This document shows, one piece after another, positions 8,026 through 16,580 of a stretch of DNA of 64,000 nt. The stretch comes from Bacillota bacterium. GTDB lineage: Bacteria > Bacillota > Negativicutes > Sporomusales > Sporomusaceae. The notes under the pieces are model-generated. The model saw nothing but the letters and a program-made list of their open reading frames with translations. It was not told the DNA's origin and did no database searches. The DNA lies in contig JAEZVB010000128.1 in the NCBI GenBank assembly GCA_023443285.1, positions 1 through 64,000 on the forward strand, given 5' to 3'. How positions within the stretch are numbered: position 1 is the first letter of the stretch; the number at the start of each line of letters is the position of its first letter. Made by a program: the position numbers and the translations under genes.

Positions 8026-8605
8026 CGCGTTTTTCCGCCTCTTGTGCTAGCGTCACTGAAAAATTAGAACCCGTAATTTTGAATAAAAGCATGCAACAAT
8101 ACAGCTTTAACTGCGCTACTTTTGTATTACCCATTTCCTCGAAGTTTTCTAAAATACTAAATAACTCGGTCATAGCGATGTAGGCATATATTCCTCCGGC
8201 AATCGCCTTATTAAGTTGTGTCCCAGCAATCAGCATCTCCGGCAGTTTTCCTGTCAAACCAGCGAATATAATGAGGATTCCATAGATGAAAATCTTTTCT
8301 CCCCAACACTGTTTTAACGCTCTGCTCGACAAATATCCAGGCTTCCAGGCATAAAAAAAGCCGCATAGAAGTGCGGTTGCGGTTATGGGCAGCAGGCCTT
8401 GGTCAAGCAAGTAACGTTTTGTAATACCAACCCATTTTGTGAGAGTGTCCAGGCAGACAAAAACCATAACAACTAACAGAATAATTTCACTTCCCCCAAA
8501 CAAAAAACAAATCAAAGAGGACATCCCTGCCACTGCTGTCTTGTAAGGCCAGCTGTCAGCAATTGTATCCCTGCTTCGCTCAATCAAACTCCACAATTTG
8601 AGCAT
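8006..8605 (-). CDS. Phage holin (TcdE/holin_4 type)
   Basis: About 199 residues from the ATG at 8605, which has GGAG just upstream. It has four or so membrane segments (ICFLFGGSEIILLVVMVFVCLD, LLPITATALLCGFFYAW, IFIYGILIIFAGL, IAGGIYAYIAMTELF), a DTLTKW motif after the second helix and a charged C-terminus, as in TcdE-like holins. Holins open the inner membrane to release the endolysin. It directly precedes the amidase gene on the same strand, so the two form the lysis pair inside the inverted block. Confidence 0.8.
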   Translation of the reverse strand: MLKLWSLIERSRDTIADSWPYKTAVAGMSSLICFLFGGSEIILLVVMVFVCLDTLTKWVGITKRYLLDQGLLPITATALLCGFFYAWKPGYLSSRALKQCWGEKIFIYGILIIFAGLTGKLPEMLIAGTQLNKAIAGGIYAYIAMTELFSILENFEEMGNTKVAQLKLYCCMLLFKITGSNFSVTLAQEAEKRDDKSMH

Positions 8606-8646
8606 AATCTCCAAGCCCTCACCACCTTATTTATTTACCATTTCTT

Positions 8647-9720
8647 TCACAATGGCTCAGCACAACCGCGAAATCCGATTTCCCGACTCAGCATCATTGG
8701 GCTCGAACTCCAACTTGAATTTCGTGAACCACAACGAGAATTATCCACCCAAATACCACCCAGAACAACACGATTCGAATTCTTCCATGCTGTACCGCGT
8801 ACACCGGTATCATTGCTATCATAAGCAGTTTCATAGGTTTCTGACGAATGATACGGACCACCCGCCTCTGCTCCCCATTGATACTGTGCACCGCACATAT
8901 CTTCACAACCAATATTAGATATCATTCTCCTTCCTGCAAAATCGCTATGCCCGCCGGTTGTGTTAGGGTCTGACTCGCTAGCAATATTAGTACCCTGATT
9001 GCTGCCCAAACTAGCAGACATAAATTCACGTTGAGTAAGTAGATTCTTTTTAGACTTTGCCAGCCAATCCGTGCCTTTATACCAGTGAAAAGCAGGAGTA
9101 GAAGTGCCGTCAGCAATGACACCGTTGTAAATACTGACTAGTTGCGACTCGCTCACACTAGCCAAATAAACATCAATCCACTTATTGGTGTTTGCATCAT
9201 AAACCATACCCTCCGGTTGGCACACCGGTCTATGGATTAAGTCCCAGATACTAGCCGGCAGAATATCACCGGCGCTGTAATCACTCAGCGTATGCCCAGA
9301 AATTATGCCAACAGCCGCACATAAACAATGAAAGCCTCCGATCTTGCGGCAATTACTAGCTTCATAGCCTATAGGAACTGTGCTATTTGCAGACAATAAA
9401 AATAAAGGTGTTATCCCGGTTGCCGGCTGACAGGTATAGATATAAAAATCTTTGCCTGCCCGGTTTTCCGCTGCCGTAAAACTAGCCGTATCCCAGTTAG
9501 CTGCCTGAGAAATATCGATTTCTTGCTGTGTGGAAACTATATAGCCAGAAGAATTAACCTTTACGGTTAGCTGCTTGGGTGACAAAAGTTTGGTTTGCCC
9601 GCTTGCTTGCCAGGCTACGTCGCGCGCATAGTCAGCAGGCAGAGAAGCGATTACTGCCGCAATATCAATGCCGCCTGAATCACCACCAGAGGTTTTTCCG
9701 ATGAATCCACCAAACCCCAT
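8647..9720 (-). CDS. Tail fibre / receptor-binding protein with C-terminal C-type-lectin-like (FGE-like) domain
   Basis: 357 residues. The N-terminal part (MGFGGFIGKTSGGDSGG) resembles short tail-attachment leaders, while the last about 130 residues show the fold signature of formylglycine-enzyme/C-type-lectin domains seen in phage ligand-binding proteins: QREFMSASLGSN, GGHSDFAGRRMISNIGCEDMCG, YQWGAEAGGPY, then GGIWVDNSRCGSRNSSWSSSP and the terminal GFRGCAEPL. That ending, with many Asn/Ser/Arg codons just before 'E-I-G-F-R', is also the layout of variable regions in diversity-generating retroelement targets. Starts on the stop codon (TAATG) of the preceding gene. Confidence 0.7.
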   Translation of the reverse strand: MGFGGFIGKTSGGDSGGIDIAAVIASLPADYARDVAWQASGQTKLLSPKQLTVKVNSSGYIVSTQQEIDISQAANWDTASFTAAENRAGKDFYIYTCQPATGITPLFLLSANSTVPIGYEASNCRKIGGFHCLCAAVGIISGHTLSDYSAGDILPASIWDLIHRPVCQPEGMVYDANTNKWIDVYLASVSESQLVSIYNGVIADGTSTPAFHWYKGTDWLAKSKKNLLTQREFMSASLGSNQGTNIASESDPNTTGGHSDFAGRRMISNIGCEDMCGAQYQWGAEAGGPYHSSETYETAYDSNDTGVRGTAWKNSNRVVLGGIWVDNSRCGSRNSSWSSSPMMLSREIGFRGCAEPL

Positions 9721-9986
9721 TATCTAACCACCACCTGTACTTCAGACGCCTGTGCGCCAATTATGCTGAGCATATTCCAAGGAGACTTCGGCCTGAGTTC
9801 ATAGGATTGACTCTCGGTAAGCTTCAAACAATTAACATCATTTAATAGAGCTGACTGGCGCCAACTAATAAAAATGTCCCCAGGGCCGTAGTTAACCAAA
9901 TCGGCATGTTGCTGGGGACTGTCGTAACTAATGATGGTTTCGCTGTTTGGCACTAATACACATCGGGTAATTTCTTTCCCTTGCAC
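9720..9986 (-). CDS. Small phage protein, hypothetical
   Basis: 88 residues on the minus strand between two fibre-type genes. Sequence features are a central PGDIFISWRQSALLND and a C-terminal beta-prone LSIIGAQASEVQVVV. In many siphophages a short beta-sandwich protein in this position joins fibres to the baseplate; the 'P-x-d-I-f-I-s' pattern resembles those small proteins, but I do not recognise a family. A GGAGG site precedes the start; its stop overlaps the fibre start. Confidence 0.5.
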   Translation of the reverse strand: MQGKEITRCVLVPNSETIISYDSPQQHADLVNYGPGDIFISWRQSALLNDVNCLKLTESQSYELRPKSPWNMLSIIGAQASEVQVVVR

Positions 9987-9999
9987 AGTTCTGACCTCC

Positions 10000-11409
10000 T
10001 TATCCCTTCCAATTATTAATCATAGAAGCAATTTGTTTTGCAAAACCAGGCCTAACAAATGTAACGCGCTTGTTGTAATGGCTTTCATTTTGGGTAAGAG
10101 CATACACTTCCTGGTACTCACCAGCTATTACTCTCCCTATACCGCGGCTATGCAAAAACCACAGTTCACCTTTTTGTTTAATAATATCAAGCGGAACGTT
10201 ATACCCTATTTCGCATAATGTACTGCCATCCGGGTTATGAACTACTCGTCCCACATTCTTTACTTCATTATAGTAATAGCCGCCAGGCAAATAATACGGG
10301 AAGTCTTGCTGATTGCTCGTCGATGTTGTTTGTATATTCGTAAACCGGTAGTAATAATTGGCGGCAGTCGAGCCATTTAGTTCTTCAAACGAATCGGCGG
10401 AAAACCAAGGACAGTTATCCTCAATAACCCAAGGATTTAAGCCATAGCCATGGCCATCTAGAGTATCTGACACCTCTGTATTTTGATTCATTCTTTTGGA
10501 AAAGCCGCCATTATACTGAAACTCTTCTTCATAGCCTTGTATCGCTCCGCCAGCAAGAAAACCATATTTTTTGCCCGTATCTGCCCGGTATGCATTTAGA
10601 TATACGCTCGTTCTAACCTCGCCATCAGTATATCCGCTAAAAAACAGCTTCCCCTCAGGACTTACAGACAAACTTGATAACAATACAAGACTATCTAAGC
10701 TTGCTATCGCTTTATAGCCAATACCTGACTGAGTAATATAATTACCTTCAACGAGTCTAAGACCAGCGGAATACTTTCTTAATTCTAAAACCGCAGCATC
10801 TCTTGATATATCCAATAATCCTCCATACTCCTGCTGCAAGGACTCGTTTTTAAAAACTTGTATGGCTCCATTTGCACTGCTGCCAGACTGATTTGCTACA
10901 GGCGATTCAGAATAACTGCTTGCTTTCCCAAAAGCACTGATAAGATTGCCCTCTGCACTAACGCAAAAATCTATACTTTGTGCTGTTATTGGCAGGTTCA
11001 GCCACTTTCCCTTTACTATATCTAAGAATTTCATCTTGCCCTGCAAAGTTCGCATCATTAAATAGGCTGCATTTGACCCATACACAAAAAACATCAAAAT
11101 CACTTGTCCAGCACTCTGCATAATCTGGGTTAATTTTGTTTTATCAATGAGATAGCGGGCAGTTTTTCCTGTAGCATACACTTCTGTAACATACACATCT
11201 CCACCATATGTTCCAAACAGAATCATGCATTCATCTGCCTTCGGAATATAGGGTTGCACGTTTCTGACTGGTTCATGGCCAAATATTACCTTCGAATCAG
11301 TCCACACCCAGTCACCTACTTGGTGAGAAGCATTGCCGATTGCCCGCTTTCCGCCAGAAGAAGTATATATAATAGTGCCGGATATACCAGTTATTTGTTC
11401 AAGCTTCAT
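10000..11409 (-). CDS. Large phage tail protein, hypothetical
   Basis: 469 residues, start ATG overlapping the stop of the upstream small gene (ATGA). No catalytic motif is seen. It is rich in aromatic residues and beta-strand patterns (FGTYGGDVYVTEVY, LSSLSVSPEGKLFFSGYTDGEV, YYLPGGYYYNEVKNVG), with repeated 'x-G-x-L-x-F' blade-like units, which would suit a beta-propeller or fibre-shaft protein (inference). It lies between the baseplate gene and the lectin-type fibre, so a virion surface role is likely. Confidence 0.55.
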   Translation of the reverse strand: MKLEQITGISGTIIYTSSGGKRAIGNASHQVGDWVWTDSKVIFGHEPVRNVQPYIPKADECMILFGTYGGDVYVTEVYATGKTARYLIDKTKLTQIMQSAGQVILMFFVYGSNAAYLMMRTLQGKMKFLDIVKGKWLNLPITAQSIDFCVSAEGNLISAFGKASSYSESPVANQSGSSANGAIQVFKNESLQQEYGGLLDISRDAAVLELRKYSAGLRLVEGNYITQSGIGYKAIASLDSLVLLSSLSVSPEGKLFFSGYTDGEVRTSVYLNAYRADTGKKYGFLAGGAIQGYEEEFQYNGGFSKRMNQNTEVSDTLDGHGYGLNPWVIEDNCPWFSADSFEELNGSTAANYYYRFTNIQTTSTSNQQDFPYYLPGGYYYNEVKNVGRVVHNPDGSTLCEIGYNVPLDIIKQKGELWFLHSRGIGRVIAGEYQEVYALTQNESHYNKRVTFVRPGFAKQIASMINNWKG

Positions 11410-11636
11410 CGGCCAACAATCACCGCTTTCGTGCCGGCATCATTCATGACTACATATACCCAATCACCTGTATTCATTGCCATATCGATGGCTGCAGAAT
11501 ATGGATAACACCTACCGCCTATATGCACACCATCGTTGGTTATCTGTCCGCGTTTAACGCTATTTTGTGCCGCCTCGCGTTTCAACCTGTCTTTTACAGC
11601 GCTCGTAACCGTACGACATAACTGTTCAACACTCAC
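11406..11636 (-). CDS. Small phage protein, hypothetical (tail operon)
   Basis: 76 residues from the GTG at 11636, which overlaps the stop of the baseplate gene (GTGA) and has GAGGTGG upstream. The C-terminal half (GGRCYPYSAAIDMAMNTGDWVYVVMNDAGTKAVIVGR) reads like a small OB-like beta barrel with 'G-D-x-V-x-V-x-x-x-x-g-k-x-V-I-V-G', common in short phage baseplate proteins encoded next to the hub. Overlaps the next gene by four bases (ATGA). Family not recognised. Confidence 0.5.
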   Translation of the reverse strand: MSVEQLCRTVTSAVKDRLKREAAQNSVKRGQITNDGVHIGGRCYPYSAAIDMAMNTGDWVYVVMNDAGTKAVIVGR

Positions 11637-12475
11637 GCATACCACCTCACTAATTCAACACGCTGGCTGAATTTCTCCGGTTCCTGAGTAATATTGTTGC
11701 TCTCCAAGTAGTATTCGTTGCCTCGCCAGATCACTCGCGACGTATAATCTAAAATTGTATCATCATACACTTCCATGCTGATGCGTTCCTCTATTTTGCC
11801 ATCAAGCCAAACCAGTGCGTCGGCAATAGCTTGTAAGCTGGCAATATCAGTAACAGGGTATTCATCCATGAGACTTCGTAGGCGGGCAGGTATGGTATAT
11901 ATCACTACATTGCTTCCCGGAGTAGTAATAACAGGCGCATTTATAGAGTTTTCACGAATCGAATAAGGACTAGCTTTACTGGAAGGTGATCCTTGCCCGA
12001 TTGTCGTGCTGACAGTTACACCATTTTCTTCAATGGTTGTCCCCCAATGTCCCTGGCCTAATGGATAATGGCGGGTGAGCCTTGTTCTTACAACGCTCTC
12101 GCTTTCGTATTCTTTTTCGGTTTCTGTCACAAGATCATTACCGGAAGTATCATAGGTCACTTCAATCTTACCGGTTTGGGTCAAAGTCGTTTTTTTCTTA
12201 ATAAATGCCGGTGGCACTGATGCTGAGTATTCCCATGTTGTGACTTCGGTAAATCCATCAATATTATGAGTTTCTTGTGTAACTAAACCATTCGAATACG
12301 TCACGGACGAATCTCCAAACGTGAATATCCCGGACAGATAGGATTCGGAATCTCCCTCGCTATCATCTATGCCACTGGAACTAATGATAGTACCTGGCAC
12401 AGCATCGCCGTTTGTGTCCGTGGAGTCCTCTAATGTATTAATCCGCGCTAGGTGAATACTTGGCTCGCTATAATC
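11633..12475 (-). CDS. Baseplate/tail hub-type protein, C-terminal part, separated by inversion
   Basis: Open on the minus strand from the inversion edge (12475) to the stop at 11633, about 280 residues; a stop codon lies just beyond the edge and only a GTG at 12400 could act as a start, without a clear ribosome site. The sequence is beta-rich (SYLSGIFTFGDSSVTYSNGLVTQETHNIDGF split by turns) and ends IWRGNEYYLESNNITQEPEKFSQRVELVRWY, a typical ending for tail hub or receptor-binding baseplate proteins. It is the missing second part of the gene that starts at 6960. Confidence 0.65.
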   Translation of the reverse strand, partial: DYSEPSIHLARINTLEDSTDTNGDAVPGTIISSSGIDDSEGDSESYLSGIFTFGDSSVTYSNGLVTQETHNIDGFTEVTTWEYSASVPPAFIKKKTTLTQTGKIEVTYDTSGNDLVTETEKEYESESVVRTRLTRHYPLGQGHWGTTIEENGVTVSTTIGQGSPSSKASPYSIRENSINAPVITTPGSNVVIYTIPARLRSLMDEYPVTDIASLQAIADALVWLDGKIEERISMEVYDDTILDYTSRVIWRGNEYYLESNNITQEPEKFSQRVELVRWYA

Positions 12476-12609
12476 CTTGTCTCATAGAGATGGCGTTTAT
12501 TTCAAATGATGAGGAGGCTGCATTACTAGCAGACCCAATTTGGCAAGACCGATATGCAAGGGCGATTGCGCGAGGAGTGACTGATTATTTTTTAGCGGTG
12601 GAGGGATGA
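12476..12609 (+). pseudogene. Amidase C-terminal fragment, cut off by the inversion
   Basis: Read from 12478, this stretch gives CLIEMAFISNDEEAALL and then about 25 more residues ending YFLAVEG and TGA. CLIEMAFISN is the amidase_3 active-site segment ('L-I/V-E-x-x-F-I-S-N') with the catalytic glutamate. It has no start codon of its own and joins in frame to the minus-strand amidase at 8025-7572 once the block is flipped back. Confidence 0.85.
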
Positions 12610-12612
12610 GGT

Positions 12613-13242
12613 ATGCTCCAGGTGTTCCAAACGTGGATAACTGCCTTTAAGCAAAACAAGTGGCTGATGGTGCTTGCTGTTTCCTTCCTATTAATATGCG
12701 CAATGCTTTTCTGGTTTTGGCAGCGTACACAGCAAGCGGAAGAAAAGTATCGGCAGGCGGTGGTGCTGCAGCAGGAACAATTGGAACAGGCGCAGGAACT
12801 TGGCAAAGTCCTTCATATCTCACAGATGAACGCTAGGGAACTGCAGGCGGCTTATGATGCACTGAAAGCTAAGCCGCCTGTTGCCAGTTTTTCCGTAAAC
12901 GCGCCATCGCTAGTGGTTGCGGCTGAGCAGGTGGCGGAGAGAATTAATAAACAGGATACTACTCTGCCGACTGCCGCACTGGAAAAAACAGACCGGACGG
13001 CGGTGGTCAAAAACGATAACGAATATAAAGTGGATGTGCTGAAAATTAATCTGGACAAAACTTGGGAACTTTCCGCAGGGATAGGAAGTCACCGCGGTGA
13101 TACCTATATTCCGGTTGGGGTGCAGAGAAACTATGCTGCGAATAAGGCCGTGGCAGCGGAAGTGCATCTGGTGCTGGAAGATTTGGCGAAGGGAAAAATA
13201 AAGACCTCCGGCTGGGAGATCAAGCATGTGTGGCGGTTTTGA
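12613..13242 (+). CDS. Membrane-anchored coiled-coil protein, possible phage i-spanin (Rz-like)
   Basis: 209 residues, ATG three bases after the amidase stop with GGAGGGATGAGG ahead of it. A single membrane helix near the N-terminus (WLMVLAVSFLLICAMLFWFW) is followed by a coiled coil (about 40-75, RTQQAEEKYRQAVVLQQEQLEQAQ) and a Gly-containing C-terminal domain. Placement after holin and amidase, with N-in membrane anchor and periplasmic coiled coil, matches inner-membrane spanins that fuse the two membranes in diderm hosts. No sequence family was recognised, so function is inferred from topology and place. Confidence 0.5.
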   Translation: MLQVFQTWITAFKQNKWLMVLAVSFLLICAMLFWFWQRTQQAEEKYRQAVVLQQEQLEQAQELGKVLHISQMNARELQAAYDALKAKPPVASFSVNAPSLVVAAEQVAERINKQDTTLPTAALEKTDRTAVVKNDNEYKVDVLKINLDKTWELSAGIGSHRGDTYIPVGVQRNYAANKAVAAEVHLVLEDLAKGKIKTSGWEIKHVWRF

Positions 13243-13448
13243 CCGGTTTATTTTTGTATATGAGGTTTTTAGAGAATTGACAAGCATGGTCGTACAATTA
13301 TATTTGCTGAAGTATTTGTAGGGATTTAGTCACACTAGTTAAGCTGTCGTCTCGTGAGGTATCGACACAGATTGTGGTAAAGCGGACCATGATCCTTGTC
13401 AGCTTTTGCACCTTTGATGAAGATGTGCTATTCTGAGTTTGGGATATA

Positions 13449-13478
13449 TTGTAAAGTGTGATTTTGAGTTGATATAAT
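13449..13478 (+). promoter_or_regulatory. Candidate sigma-70-type promoter for the first cargo module
   Basis: TTGTAA at 13449-13454, 18-base spacer, TATAAT at 13473-13478, 37 bases before the start codon at 13515. It lies in the 272-base gap after the lysis genes and would let the cargo genes be expressed in the lysogen. Confidence 0.45.
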
Positions 13479-13514
13479 TCCAGAACAGCAATTCCTGAGA
13501 GGTGAAGTAGTGAC

Positions 13515-15173
13515 ATGCTAACAGTTGAACAGTACATTTCCCAAATGAAGAAAAAGGAGAAACTTGACGAGTTTGACTTTAAGAATCATGCGGAAAACAT
13601 GGCCGCCGTGATGAAGTGTGTAGTGGAATACTTCAACACGTATCTAAACCCTGAGGAATATGATTACGAGGCGATAAAACTCGAGCAGTCGGCGGCAAAG
13701 GTCGAAAAAGAAATTGCTGATACGTTACCCCTTAGTAAAGACTTTATTATCGAGTACTATAAAAAGTATAAATCCCGAATTGACAGAATGCTAAAATCGC
13801 ATTTAAAAGGCTATGAATATATGGAACTGTTTTATAGTCGAGTTGACTTTGAAGATGTGGTAAACAGGTTTTGTGAAGACCGAAAAATGCAGGATACTGG
13901 GTTAGCCGAACACAAGGAAGAGCTTATCCTGTTAGCTCAAGAGCTAAAGGAACGTGCAACAGAGAAGCCGTCTCGCACCGGATATAAGTATTTGGACGAA
14001 GCCTTGTTTTCTTGGATAAAGGATACATATGCGAATTTCAAGGTAAACCTGGTTGGCTTCGTCGGTGAAATTGCTTATGAGTATTACGAAAAGTACGTAG
14101 AAGGCATCTACGATAGGAGCACCGAGCAGCATTACCATATTAATCGGTACAATCACCGATATAACAGCAATCCTTTCGGGATCGATAGAATATATAAAGA
14201 CAATTGCCATAGGCCGTTCATTGAAGGTTGCAAAGGTGAACTGGAAATGCTGATCATGTACGAATGGGTACACAGCTGGGTCGAAGATCCCGAGTATTGG
14301 CCGGAATATGTGAATCTTTGTGTCAACACTGGACGGGTTAACATCGTCCGCAATATGAACATTTTGCTTCCCGCAATCAATAAGGAGATTGGCTATCCGG
14401 AGGACATCAAGAGTTCGCTCGTGTATGTGGAAACGACTACCGGGGCTTTGAAGAGCGACCCTGACGGACCGTATATTTTACGTCTTACCTATGACAAGGA
14501 AAATGATCTTATCTGGAAAGACGACGGACAACTAGCCCACGTAATAGCCAACTTGCAGGAAACCTTTGCAGCGTACGGTCCACCATGTGCTTTGGAACTG
14601 TACTCGCCTCTTCGATCCCCAACATATAACGAAAAAGAGTTTTTTGTTCGGTACAATCAGCTGGAGAAAAAACTAAAAAAATACGCGAATATGGCTATTG
14701 CGCTAGTTAACGGACCGCAAAGACACAAAGCAAAACTGAGCTACTTGATGCAAACAACCGAGGATATAATCAAGATAAGGACGCTGGCCAAAGAAATGAA
14801 GTTTCGGCTTAAGATATCTCTAGACATCTCAAAGCTAATAACGAATAAAAACAATCACAGCCAATTTGAACAAGACTTCAATCAGCTAAGCGAGATGCGC
14901 CAATCGATCATTGGGGTGCACTTGGCCAACAGGTTCCCCAGTAGTAGTATCATTGATAGGATTTATAAGGACGACAAGGTGTATCTGAATCAATACGAAT
15001 ACCCTAGATTATCGAATTATCTTGGGTCTATTTCGGCTCTTTTCAACGACAACCAGCGCCGCTATTTCGTACCAGAAGAAATTAAAAACCCAGAAGAACT
15101 CGAGGATTTGACAGACAACCTGCTAAGAGCCGGCTTTTCATTCATCGAATGGAAGGACGAACAACAACCATGA
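13515..15173 (+). CDS. Unknown 552-residue protein, first gene of a two-gene prophage cargo module
   Basis: Start ATG with GAGAGGTGAAG upstream. The N-terminal half is charged and helical (LEQSAAKVEKEIADTLPL, LLAQELKERATEK); the C-terminal part has alternating hydrophobic strands and helices (FRLKISLDISKLI, SIIGVHLANRF) reminiscent of a TIM-barrel, but no active-site motif is clear. It ends in an ATGA overlap with the next gene, so the two are translationally coupled. Location at the prophage edge, own promoter and absence of virion features suggest a lysogenic accessory or defence function (inference). I do not recognise the family. Confidence 0.6.
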   Translation: MLTVEQYISQMKKKEKLDEFDFKNHAENMAAVMKCVVEYFNTYLNPEEYDYEAIKLEQSAAKVEKEIADTLPLSKDFIIEYYKKYKSRIDRMLKSHLKGYEYMELFYSRVDFEDVVNRFCEDRKMQDTGLAEHKEELILLAQELKERATEKPSRTGYKYLDEALFSWIKDTYANFKVNLVGFVGEIAYEYYEKYVEGIYDRSTEQHYHINRYNHRYNSNPFGIDRIYKDNCHRPFIEGCKGELEMLIMYEWVHSWVEDPEYWPEYVNLCVNTGRVNIVRNMNILLPAINKEIGYPEDIKSSLVYVETTTGALKSDPDGPYILRLTYDKENDLIWKDDGQLAHVIANLQETFAAYGPPCALELYSPLRSPTYNEKEFFVRYNQLEKKLKKYANMAIALVNGPQRHKAKLSYLMQTTEDIIKIRTLAKEMKFRLKISLDISKLITNKNNHSQFEQDFNQLSEMRQSIIGVHLANRFPSSSIIDRIYKDDKVYLNQYEYPRLSNYLGSISALFNDNQRRYFVPEEIKNPEELEDLTDNLLRAGFSFIEWKDEQQP

Positions 15174-16489
15174 ATACCGAAGACGAAAGAACAAAGCTGT
15201 ATAACGAAGTTTGGAGTGAGCCGGTGACTACCGTGGCAGAGCGTTACGGGATTTCCGACAACGGTCTGCGCAAACGCTGCATCAAGCTGCAGATTCCTCT
15301 GCCTCCGATCGGCTATTGGGCTAAATTGAAGGCCGGTGCCAAGGTGCCGAAGCCCAAATTGCCGGTACTGAAAGTTAAGGAGGAGACCATTGTTTTAAAG
15401 AATGTGAAAAACGAGCATGAAATGGAACTCATCGATTTTGGTGGGCAATCAACAGAAGAGTTGAAAAAGCTCGACGGACTCGACGTGTTTACACCTCGTT
15501 CCCGAGAGGCATTCGCAAAGTGGTGCGGGAAGATCCATGTTTCCAAAAAAGGCGACTCATTTCATCCCCTGATCCTTGAATATCAAAAGGAGATTGAATA
15601 CCGGAAGGTGCGTGACAAGGAACACCAGTTTCGTGATATGTTTCAGTTTAGGGATGTGACATACTTTCCTAAAGTAAAATACCGTGCTAATCAGGTGGTC
15701 TTGCCGATTAGTGTATCCGACAAGCAGAGCAATCGGGCCTGCCGGATCGTCGATACGCTGATAAAAGCTGTAGAAGAGCTAAACGGTAAGGTTAAGCTCG
15801 GAAGTCCGCATTATAGCCAGCGAGAAGCGACAGACTGTGTTTTTATTACTTTATTTAAGGACTCTTTTTCCTTTCAGGTGAACGAAACGATGGCCAAACG
15901 GCGGGCTGTTATCGCCGCTATGCCGCCCGAAAACAGGACTCGCGAATTCAAGCCAATGTATGAGAAAGTGTTTACCGGCAAGCTGGAACTTGAACTCAAG
16001 CGAACTTCTGATTGCTGGGAAAAAGACAAGCTTGAGCAGGTCTTAACCCTTACTGATTCGGCTGAGAAATCTATAGAAGAGCAATTGGGCGAGGCATTTC
16101 AATGGATGGTTAAAACTATCCAGGAGGCGAAAATCGCCTGGACCATACAGACCAGGGAAGAGGAAATAAGGGCGAGGGAACGAGAACGTCAGCGAACACT
16201 TGAGGAAGAAAAACAGAAAAAGTTGCAGGCGATCCTGGACATGGAGAAACGCCAGAAGCAGTTGGTCGAGAACATCGAGCAGCAGATGACCGGCTGGTTT
16301 AAAGCCCAGAAACTCCGACAATATGCCGATGAGATTGAGGCCTATGCAAAACAGGTTGTGGACCCCGATGAAAAAGAATCGCTGGACAGATATGTAAAAT
16401 TGGTCAGAAGAAAGGCGGAAACAAGTGATCCGATTACCGAAATTGTCCAGGAGATTAAGGCAATAGGGGTAAAGACAGAGTTATCTTAA
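15170..16489 (+). CDS. Unknown protein with N-terminal HTH-like motif and coiled coil, second gene of the cargo module
   Basis: About 439 residues from the ATG at 15170. The first 50 residues contain LYNEVWSEPVTTVAERYGIS and DNGLRKRCIKLQIPLPPIGYWAK, a motif I know from many uncharacterised bacterial proteins ('Y-G-I-S-D-x-x-L-x-K-x-C-x-x-L-x-I-P-x-P-x-x-G-Y-W'), with the look of a helix-turn-helix. A long charged coiled coil spans about 325-405 (RARERERQRTLEEEKQKK). No nuclease or NTPase motif was seen. It is coupled to the upstream gene and followed by a strong terminator, so the pair forms a closed unit. Confidence 0.6.
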   Translation: MNTEDERTKLYNEVWSEPVTTVAERYGISDNGLRKRCIKLQIPLPPIGYWAKLKAGAKVPKPKLPVLKVKEETIVLKNVKNEHEMELIDFGGQSTEELKKLDGLDVFTPRSREAFAKWCGKIHVSKKGDSFHPLILEYQKEIEYRKVRDKEHQFRDMFQFRDVTYFPKVKYRANQVVLPISVSDKQSNRACRIVDTLIKAVEELNGKVKLGSPHYSQREATDCVFITLFKDSFSFQVNETMAKRRAVIAAMPPENRTREFKPMYEKVFTGKLELELKRTSDCWEKDKLEQVLTLTDSAEKSIEEQLGEAFQWMVKTIQEAKIAWTIQTREEEIRARERERQRTLEEEKQKKLQAILDMEKRQKQLVENIEQQMTGWFKAQKLRQYADEIEAYAKQVVDPDEKESLDRYVKLVRRKAETSDPITEIVQEIKAIGVKTELS

Positions 16490-16580
16490 GCAAGCAGAAA
16501 TCCTCCGCCATGTATTTTTATAAATTAATTAAACGTATAATGCAAATTTATTCATGTATAAACTGTATAAATGAACCGAA

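Larger units (their letters stand above)
7572..12475. other. Inverted 4.9-kb tail-lysis block interrupting two genes
   Basis: At the left end AAG (7569-7571) and at the right end CTT (12476-12478) are the only shared bases. If 7572-12475 is reversed, (1) the + strand hub gene reads ATT-AAG-GAT-TAT without a break into the C-terminal part, and (2) the amidase reads ...NTDAPA-CLIEMAFISN..., the expected active-site segment of amidase_3 enzymes. All genes of the block (tail fibre, holin, amidase) would then be on the + strand like the rest of the prophage. The flip therefore really happened; whether it is reversible is unknown. Confidence 0.85.

Noticed and set aside
8647..9720. A complete diversity-generating retroelement
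   Set aside because: No reverse transcriptase and no second near-copy of the candidate variable region could be found in the window; only the target-like protein is reported.
8694..11508. Plus-strand open frames inside the inverted tail block
   Set aside because: They lie opposite well-supported minus-strand genes, lack ribosome sites and have composition of shadow frames.
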